Below, one piece after another: positions 59,392 to 64,000 of a stretch of 64,000 nt of DNA (within the stretch, counting starts at the first letter, position 1; every line of letters begins with the position of its first letter). This DNA comes from CAVXTF01 sp963701375 (lineage in GTDB: Bacteria; Actinomycetota; Acidimicrobiia; Acidimicrobiales; CAVXTF01). Made by a program: the position numbers and the translations under genes. The stretch lies in contig CAVOZT010000004.1 of NCBI GenBank assembly GCA_963701375.1, positions 868,001 through 932,000 of the forward strand, written 5' to 3'. The notes beneath the pieces were generated by a model that worked only from the letters and a program-made list of their open reading frames with translations, was not told the DNA's origin and made no database searches.

Positions 59392-60372
59392 ATGGCCTGT
59401 CTCGTTCCCCGCAGTCCCGTTCCCCTCAGTCCTATACCCCGGAGTCTGGTTCCGCGCAGGATTCGAGGCGTATTCGTGACGGCGATGCTGAGCTTGGCAC
59501 TTGCAGCTTGCGCATCTTCCTCGGCGAATACGGTCTCGTCGAAACCGACGACGAAGACAGCAGACCGACCACTGTTCTACGTCTCGCTAGGCGATTCTTA
59601 TGCGGCGGGGTATCAGCCGTCCGGGCCTCACTCAGGCCAAACCGACACCAACGGGTTCGCGTACCAAGTCCCGGGTCTCGCTGCAAAGAAGGGCTACGAC
59701 TTCAAGCTCGTGAATTTCGGTTGCGGAGGCGCGACCACGACCTCGATTCTGACCTCCGTCGGCTGTCCGCTCCTCGGCCCTGGGGCGACGCCTTACCCAA
59801 CCGAGAGCCAGGCGTCCGCGGCGCTGGCGTTCCTTCGAGCCCACAAGGGCGAAGTCGGATTGATCACTGTGTCGATCAGTGGGAACGACGTCACCCCGTG
59901 CGCCTCGGCTGCCCAGCCCACGACGTGCGTGACGAATGCCATCAAGACGATCAACAAGAACCTTTCCATGCTGCTACCCGGGCTCCGATCTGCAGCCGGC
60001 CCAGGGGTCCCGATCGTGGGAACGACGTATCCCGATGTGATCCTCGGGCTGGACCTTTCGAAAATGGCATCGGCACGCAATCTCGCTCGACTCTCGGTGG
60101 TGGCATTCAAAGACCTGCTCAACCCGGCGCTGAGCAAGCAGTACGCAGGTGTAGGAGGTGCGTTCGTCGACGTCACGGCGGCCACCGGGGCGTACGGGCC
60201 TCTTACCGCTACTACCGACCTACCGCCTTACGGGACGATTCCGGTTCCGGTTGCAAAGGTCTGCGAGCTCACGTTCTTCTGCCAGTACCAGGACATCCAC
60301 CCGCGGACCGCCGGCTATACGATCATCGCAAGGCTCGTCGTGGGAACGCTGCCGACACGCAGCAGCTCCTAG
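59392..60372 (+). CDS. SGNH/GDSL hydrolase lipoprotein
   Basis: A 326-residue secreted esterase. ATG 59392 gives an odd N-terminus, MACLVPRSPVPLSPIPRSLVPRR, encoded by a 15-bp repeat, followed by the lipoprotein signal GVFVTAMLSLALAAC. The SGNH core has block I FYVSLGDSYAAGYQPSGP (Ser), block II Gly in NFGCGGATTTS, block III SISGNDVTPC (Asn), and block V DIHPRTAGY (Asp-His). It is lipase- or acylhydrolase-like, outside the membrane. GTG 59476 is a later candidate but would leave almost no n-region before the lipobox. Confidence 0.88.
   Translation: MACLVPRSPVPLSPIPRSLVPRRIRGVFVTAMLSLALAACASSSANTVSSKPTTKTADRPLFYVSLGDSYAAGYQPSGPHSGQTDTNGFAYQVPGLAAKKGYDFKLVNFGCGGATTTSILTSVGCPLLGPGATPYPTESQASAALAFLRAHKGEVGLITVSISGNDVTPCASAAQPTTCVTNAIKTINKNLSMLLPGLRSAAGPGVPIVGTTYPDVILGLDLSKMASARNLARLSVVAFKDLLNPALSKQYAGVGGAFVDVTAATGAYGPLTATTDLPPYGTIPVPVAKVCELTFFCQYQDIHPRTAGYTIIARLVVGTLPTRSSS
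59403..59462 (+). repeat. 15-bp degenerate tandem repeat at the start of the SGNH lipoprotein gene
   Basis: CGTTCCCCGCAGTCC, CGTTCCCCTCAGTCC, TATACCCCGGAGTCT and GGTTCCGCGCAGGAT follow without gaps (four 15-mers). Translated they read as VPxSP-type units upstream of the signal peptide. Confidence 0.75.
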
Positions 60373-60395
60373 GTCAGGATTCGTGGGAGCGGTGT

Positions 60396-61149
60396 GTGAC
60401 CGAGTTCGACCAGCTGGCCGAGCACTATGACGAGACCCGGGGAGGGGAGCGTCGAGGAGACGAATACGCCGCGGAAATCGACCTAGAACTCCCACCAGGA
60501 GACGGGATCATCCTCGAGATCGGCGTGGGGACGGGTGTTGTCGCCCTCGGTCTGCGCCGCCGTGGTCGCAAAGTCGTTGGGCTCGATCTCTCGGCGCCGA
60601 TGCTGTCGCGTGCGATGGAGCGTCTCGGTCCCGCGCTCGTCCGCTCAGACGCACTGTGCATGTCGATAGCGACGGCGAGCGTCGCGGCACGCGGTCTCGG
60701 TCTGGGTCGTACATTCCGTCGCTCAACCGAGTTTGTTGTTTCGCGAGGCTGCCAGGGTGGTCCGTCCCGGCGGCATGTATGTGGTATGCGTGTCCCAGCG
60801 GCCGTCGCCCGATGACCCAATCGGCTCGATCATCTCGGAGATGAGTGTCCGAGTAGACGTGCGCCGAGGTGCCTCGCGCCCCCGCGGGGTATCGGTGGAA
60901 GAGGTGCTCGAGTGGGCGAGGCACGCGGGTTTTACGGGCTTCGTCCTCGAGCGCGGGCGCCAGTGGCTCTCATCGCCCGAACAGGAGCTGAACGCAATCA
61001 CGCACCGCCAATGGCCGGCGATGCGCGAGCTCGACGAGGGTTCAATCGAGGAGGTGACAAGGCCTGCAATAGATGCGTTGCGGGCGTTGCCGCCTACGGA
61101 GGTCGTCCGGCGGGCAACGGCAGAGATGGTGGTTCTGAAGAGGCCCTAA
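60396..61149 (+). pseudogene. Class I SAM-dependent methyltransferase, frameshifted
   Basis: GTG 60396 opens VTEFDQLAEHYDETRGGERRGDEYAAEIDLELP and motif I IILEIGVGTGVVALGLRRRGRKVVGLDLSAPMLSRAMERL. The frame breaks at about 60682-60690. The next frame continues HAVSVWVVHSVAQPSLLFREAARVVRPGGMYVVCVSQ and ends ...VRRATAEMVVLKRP. Joined they are a complete methyltransferase of about 250 residues (Methyltransf_11 type). Substrate unknown. It begins 23 nt after the SGNH gene. Confidence 0.82.
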
Positions 61150-61246
61150 CCCGCCTGATGAGCGACCCGACGTTATTGTGAGCGTTCCTACTGCCCAAGG
61201 ATGACAACTTCCGATCACGCCGCGTACAGGCGGCGCTGGTGACGAC

Positions 61247-62305
61247 ATGCCGACCAATGACAACGTGATGAAAGCTTGGCGCACGCACCAATACGGTCAA
61301 CCGCTCGAGGTGCTGAGCTTGGACACGGTGCCGATTCCCGCTCCCGAAACCGGTGAGCTGCGAGTCAGAGTGCAGGCCATTGCGCTCAACCTGAACGATC
61401 TCGAACGGATAACCGGGGGGAACATGATGGTTCGACCCGAGCTTCCGTACAGCCCTGGGATGGAAGTCATGGGGATCGTCGACGAATGCGCGCCAGGCTT
61501 GGAACGATGGCTCCATCGACGCGTCGTCGCGATGCCCAAAGGTGCGCACGGCGGCTATGCAGAGCACGCGATCTGTCCAGCGGTCTCGACATTCGACATG
61601 CCAGATTCGATTCCGTTGCCCGGCGCGGCCGCCTTGTACTTTCCATTTCACCTCGCCTGGCTGGGTTTGTTCGACCGGGCCGAACTCCGGTCCGGAGAAT
61701 CCGTGCTCATCCATGCCGCGGCGGGAGGCTCGGGCTCTGCTGCGATCCAGCTAGCGGTAAACGCAGGAGCGCGCGTCTTTGCCACCGCGGGATCCGACGA
61801 GAAAGTCCAGCTTTGCCGCGAGCTGGGCGCAGACGTAGCCATCAACTACAACTCCACCGACTTCTCTGAAGTGGTGCTCGGCGAGACCGGCAACCAGGGG
61901 GTCGACGTGGTATTCGACAACGTCGGCGAATCGGTCATGGAGCCGTCGATGAAATGCACCAAGTACAACGGGCGCTATCTGATGATGGGTTTCGCTTCGA
62001 ACAAGGCGGTGGCCGACGAAAAGTTCATCGTTCCGCGCCGGATCGCGTTGGGCAACCTGAAGCTCTGTGGTGTCCTGCTCGCGTACCAGCCACCAGAAGC
62101 GTTGGAATTTCTGAAGACGGGCATGGGTTGGAATTTCGCTTCTGGTGAGCTGGGCGAGCGGGTCATGCGCGAGATCGTGGACCTGGTCCTAGGTCAAAAG
62201 ATCAAGCCGGTGGTAGGCCGGGTCGTGGGATTCGAAGATCTTCCCTCCGCGATTGACGCCATGGCGAACCGGCAGACGATCGGGAGGACCATCGTCACGG
62301 TTTAG
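61247..62305 (+). CDS. Quinone oxidoreductase-like MDR protein (zinc-free)
   Basis: A 352-residue medium-chain dehydrogenase/reductase. It has KAWRTHQYGQPLEVLSL, ALNLNDLERITGG, LPYSPGMEVMGIVDE, the NADPH motif SVLIHAAAGGSGSAAIQLAVNAGARVFATAGSDEKV, and the end DLPSAIDAMANRQTIGRTIV. The zinc-ligand cysteines of alcohol dehydrogenases are absent, matching NADPH:quinone reductases. The start may be ATG 61247 or ATG 61268 (MKAWRT). Confidence 0.9.
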   Translation: MPTNDNVMKAWRTHQYGQPLEVLSLDTVPIPAPETGELRVRVQAIALNLNDLERITGGNMMVRPELPYSPGMEVMGIVDECAPGLERWLHRRVVAMPKGAHGGYAEHAICPAVSTFDMPDSIPLPGAAALYFPFHLAWLGLFDRAELRSGESVLIHAAAGGSGSAAIQLAVNAGARVFATAGSDEKVQLCRELGADVAINYNSTDFSEVVLGETGNQGVDVVFDNVGESVMEPSMKCTKYNGRYLMMGFASNKAVADEKFIVPRRIALGNLKLCGVLLAYQPPEALEFLKTGMGWNFASGELGERVMREIVDLVLGQKIKPVVGRVVGFEDLPSAIDAMANRQTIGRTIVTV

Positions 62306-62322
62306 ACCTGAGCTGGCTCGGC

Positions 62323-63498
62323 TTACGGAAGCTTCTCGTCGGGGACGTCGAAGAATTCTTGGTATGGACGCATCCGTTCCCGGAGAGCTCCGGCGTCGAG
62401 TCCGGTGTCCGCAAAGGAATAGGTGTGTCCGCCGTACTTTTCTTGGGGATGCGCGGCCAGGAAGCTACGCATGCGCGCTTCGGCTTCGTCCGAGAGCTCG
62501 ATTCCGAGGCGCTCATAGATGTTGTTGACGACCGCCATCGGGTTGTTCAGAAAGTCACCGAATAGCACATCGACCGCCTGGCTCGCCGGAATCGTGCCGT
62601 CGCGTCTTGCCGCCACAGCGCGGTCGAGTCCAACCGCCACGTCCTCCGCCCACCCTCGAGCTGCCTCGGCGATCGACACCTCGTCGCTCGCCAGGCGTCG
62701 CAGCAGATCGGTCAAGGATGCGAGAGAACAGAGGACGCGTACAGGATCTCGGTGGGTGTTGATGACAAGAGCGCCCGGATATTCGCCCATCAAGGACCAG
62801 GGCGCCCAAAGGTGCGCCGGCGATTTGATCACCCAACGTTCTCCCGGATGAGCAGACTGAAGGTGTTGCAGGAACGTCCTGTGGTACCGATACGCCGAGG
62901 CCATGTCGGTTTCATGGAGCAGCCAGTGCTGATAAGAGGGAACCCTGTACTGGGTGGGGAAGATCATGCTGCGGAAGTCGCCGCCGGTGATCCGCACGCA
63001 TTCCTGGCCGAGGCGAGCCCCCAGCTCGTGCATCCCGAGGAAGCCCGGGATCAAGAGCTCGGTGGATTCGAGCGTTGATTGGACCTCGTCGATCCTCGGA
63101 TCAGATTCGTAAGTAGCGGTCTCAGGCGGTGGCCAAGGTCGATCCACCTCCCAGGTAAGAGGGACGCGGTTTGCGGGGTCCTGGGCGAGCACTCCGAACA
63201 AGATGGTTGTCCCGGTCCTGGGTTGGCCGAGGATGACGATTGGCGGGCGAATGTCGCGCTCTGAGATTTCGGGGTTCCGCTTGCTCCAGTCGACGATGCG
63301 AAGCCGGTTGCTCAGGTAGTCGACGATCTCTGCAGAGACAATTGCCCTGCCGAGCTCGTTCAGAGCGGCCTCAGTGTTGAGAGAGTCGACCAGTCGGTCA
63401 GCTCCCTCCCTCCAGCTTCCGGGACCCAGGTCGTCGAGCTCCGTCGATCGGTGAGCCTCCTCCAAGAGCTGGTCGACGTGGATCGCTTGCTCTGCCAT
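62323..63498 (-). CDS. Sulfotransferase-family protein
   Basis: A 391-residue protein of the Sulfotransfer_3 type. After an N-terminal helical region, PPIVILGQPRTGTTILFGVLAQDP is the phosphosulfate-binding loop (QPRTGTT). ERWVIKSPAHLWAPWSLMGEYPGALVINTHRDPVRVLCSLASL is the 3'-phosphate-binding region with RDP. The C-terminus has MRPYQEFFDV. It is distinct from the sulfotransferase at 4331-5242 and belongs to a group frequent in mycobacteria and relatives. Acceptor unknown; lipids or glycans are usual. Confidence 0.9.
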   Translation of the reverse strand: MAEQAIHVDQLLEEAHRSTELDDLGPGSWREGADRLVDSLNTEAALNELGRAIVSAEIVDYLSNRLRIVDWSKRNPEISERDIRPPIVILGQPRTGTTILFGVLAQDPANRVPLTWEVDRPWPPPETATYESDPRIDEVQSTLESTELLIPGFLGMHELGARLGQECVRITGGDFRSMIFPTQYRVPSYQHWLLHETDMASAYRYHRTFLQHLQSAHPGERWVIKSPAHLWAPWSLMGEYPGALVINTHRDPVRVLCSLASLTDLLRRLASDEVSIAEAARGWAEDVAVGLDRAVAARRDGTIPASQAVDVLFGDFLNNPMAVVNNIYERLGIELSDEAEARMRSFLAAHPQEKYGGHTYSFADTGLDAGALRERMRPYQEFFDVPDEKLP

Positions 63499-63605
63499 GA
63501 ATCCCCTCGATCAAGCCGCCTGAAAGTGTCGACGCGGACGATACCGAAGTGCGAGAAGCAACGCCTCGTTCTCGCAGCGCTCCTATCGGCCAAGGCGTGA
63601 CCCGA

Positions 63606-64000
63606 TCAGGGCAGGTTTCGAATCATGGTGCGTTCGTGGAGCCAAGGATCGGAACCAGCCGAAATGCCGGCATCCACAAACCCGTTCCTCGCGTAGAGCG
63701 CCAGTGCTCGTTCGTTTTCTTGGCGAACGCACAGAACGAGCCGCGATGCCCCCTGCCGCTGCGCCCAAGCCGCGGTTTCCTCGATGAGGGCGTCTCCCGC
63801 ACCCATACCACGAGCTGTGGGGGAAACCCACATCGAGATGAGCTCCACCTGCCCGCCCGCCGGGGCTGTCGCGCTCGCCATTCCGATCGCCTGACCGTCG
63901 AGGAACGCAAGAAGATTGAAAGGGACCGCTGAGAGGCGGTTCCGCCAGCGTCCTTCTGAATCGTGTGTTCCGGTCCAGTCCGCCAGAGTAGATCTGAAAG
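63606..64000 (-). CDS. GNAT-family N-acetyltransferase (partial, N-terminus beyond window)
   Basis: The frame runs open from the right window edge: FRSTLADWTGTHDSEGRWRNRLSAVPFNLLAFLDGQAIGMAS, then motif A VELISMWVSPTARGMGAGDALIEETAAWAQRQG (ARGMGAG) and motif B LVLCVRQENERALALYARNGFVDAG, with the stop at 63606. About 131 codons are visible. The ATG at 63881 is internal, because homologous-looking sequence extends past it to the window end. Confidence 0.87.
   Translation of the reverse strand, partial: FRSTLADWTGTHDSEGRWRNRLSAVPFNLLAFLDGQAIGMASATAPAGGQVELISMWVSPTARGMGAGDALIEETAAWAQRQGASRLVLCVRQENERALALYARNGFVDAGISAGSDPWLHERTMIRNLP

Noticed and set aside
60220..60924. Minus-strand frames over the methyltransferase region
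   Set aside because: Arg/Pro-rich shadows; the plus-strand halves join into a complete methyltransferase.
63601..63640. GGTTTCGAATCATGG considered as a tRNA T-arm
   Set aside because: No matching acceptor or anticodon arms nearby, and the stretch is the coding end of a GNAT gene.
1..64000. Genomic island, prophage or transposon origin for part of the window
   Set aside because: No integrase, transposase, phage gene, tRNA boundary or clear composition shift was seen.

Overview
The window is high-GC, densely coding DNA from an actinobacterium. Lineage evidence: two mycothiol-linked enzyme families and an S-(hydroxymethyl)mycothiol dehydrogenase, a PspC sensor kinase, DUF1707, DUF2510 and DUF2630 proteins, frequent GTG/TTG starts, and a secreted protein built of GYWLVGADGGVYAFGDA-type repeats common in Acidimicrobiia and relatives. 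An uncultured or little-studied member of Acidimicrobiia is my best guess, but it is an inference. I see no rRNA, tRNA, CRISPR array, prophage or insertion sequence. The region reads as ordinary chromosome.

Layout. 1-5.2 kb: partial DUF2079 membrane protein, broken phospholipase-D gene, DUF1801, GNAT, sulfotransferase. 5.3-7.8 kb: a partner-switching operon (PP2C phosphatase, STAS antagonist, anti-sigma kinase). 8-13.5 kb: secreted repeat protein, broken acyltransferase, Tat-exported amine oxidase, esterase. 13.5-18.6 kb: MerR regulator with a textbook autoregulated promoter, COG4705 membrane protein, a Gly/Pro repeat protein, a PHB-depolymerase-like lipoprotein, SRPBCC and PRC-barrel genes. 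18.8-22.9 kb: sterol-desaturase-like gene, HAD phosphatase, HD-GYP/fibronectin-III fusion. 22.9-28.2 kb: a complete histidine-utilisation operon hutH-hutU-hutI-hutG. 28.4-32.8 kb: orphan ParA with a zinc-ribbon partner, methyltransferase, MBL hydrolase, DUF2510 protein. 33-42.7 kb: YceI, GNATs, DUF202 pair, DHA2 drug exporter, hybrid histidine kinase, HHH-PHP protein, mycothiol-type protein, thiolase. 42.7-48.2 kb: OB-fold partner of the thiolase, a COG4315 lipoprotein, then a five-gene operon P450-ferredoxin-mycothiol formaldehyde dehydrogenase-DinB-like protein-NAD formate dehydrogenase. 48.3-56 kb: GH4 glycosidase, PspC/DUF1707 envelope-stress locus with its two-component system, a decayed CrtI-like gene, Erm-like rRNA methylase, glyA. 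56-64 kb: GH43-like protein, EamA permease, 2OG-Fe(II) oxygenase, SGNH lipoprotein, methyltransferase, quinone oxidoreductase, sulfotransferase and a GNAT cut by the window end.

How it works together. The most coherent and interesting unit is the P450 operon: the P450 with its own ferredoxin probably removes a methyl group from a substrate, releasing formaldehyde, which the mycothiol dehydrogenase and formate dehydrogenase would oxidise to CO2 with gain of NADH. A DinB-like mycothiol-type protein sits exactly where the missing S-formylmycothiol hydrolase step would be.

Caution. Thirteen genes, including housekeeping glyA, hutI and a response regulator, are broken by frameshifts while the coding sense resumes in another frame. 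For twelve of them sequencing or assembly indels are the likeliest cause. The CrtI-like gene at 52.8-53.8 kb also lacks whole segments and looks truly decayed.
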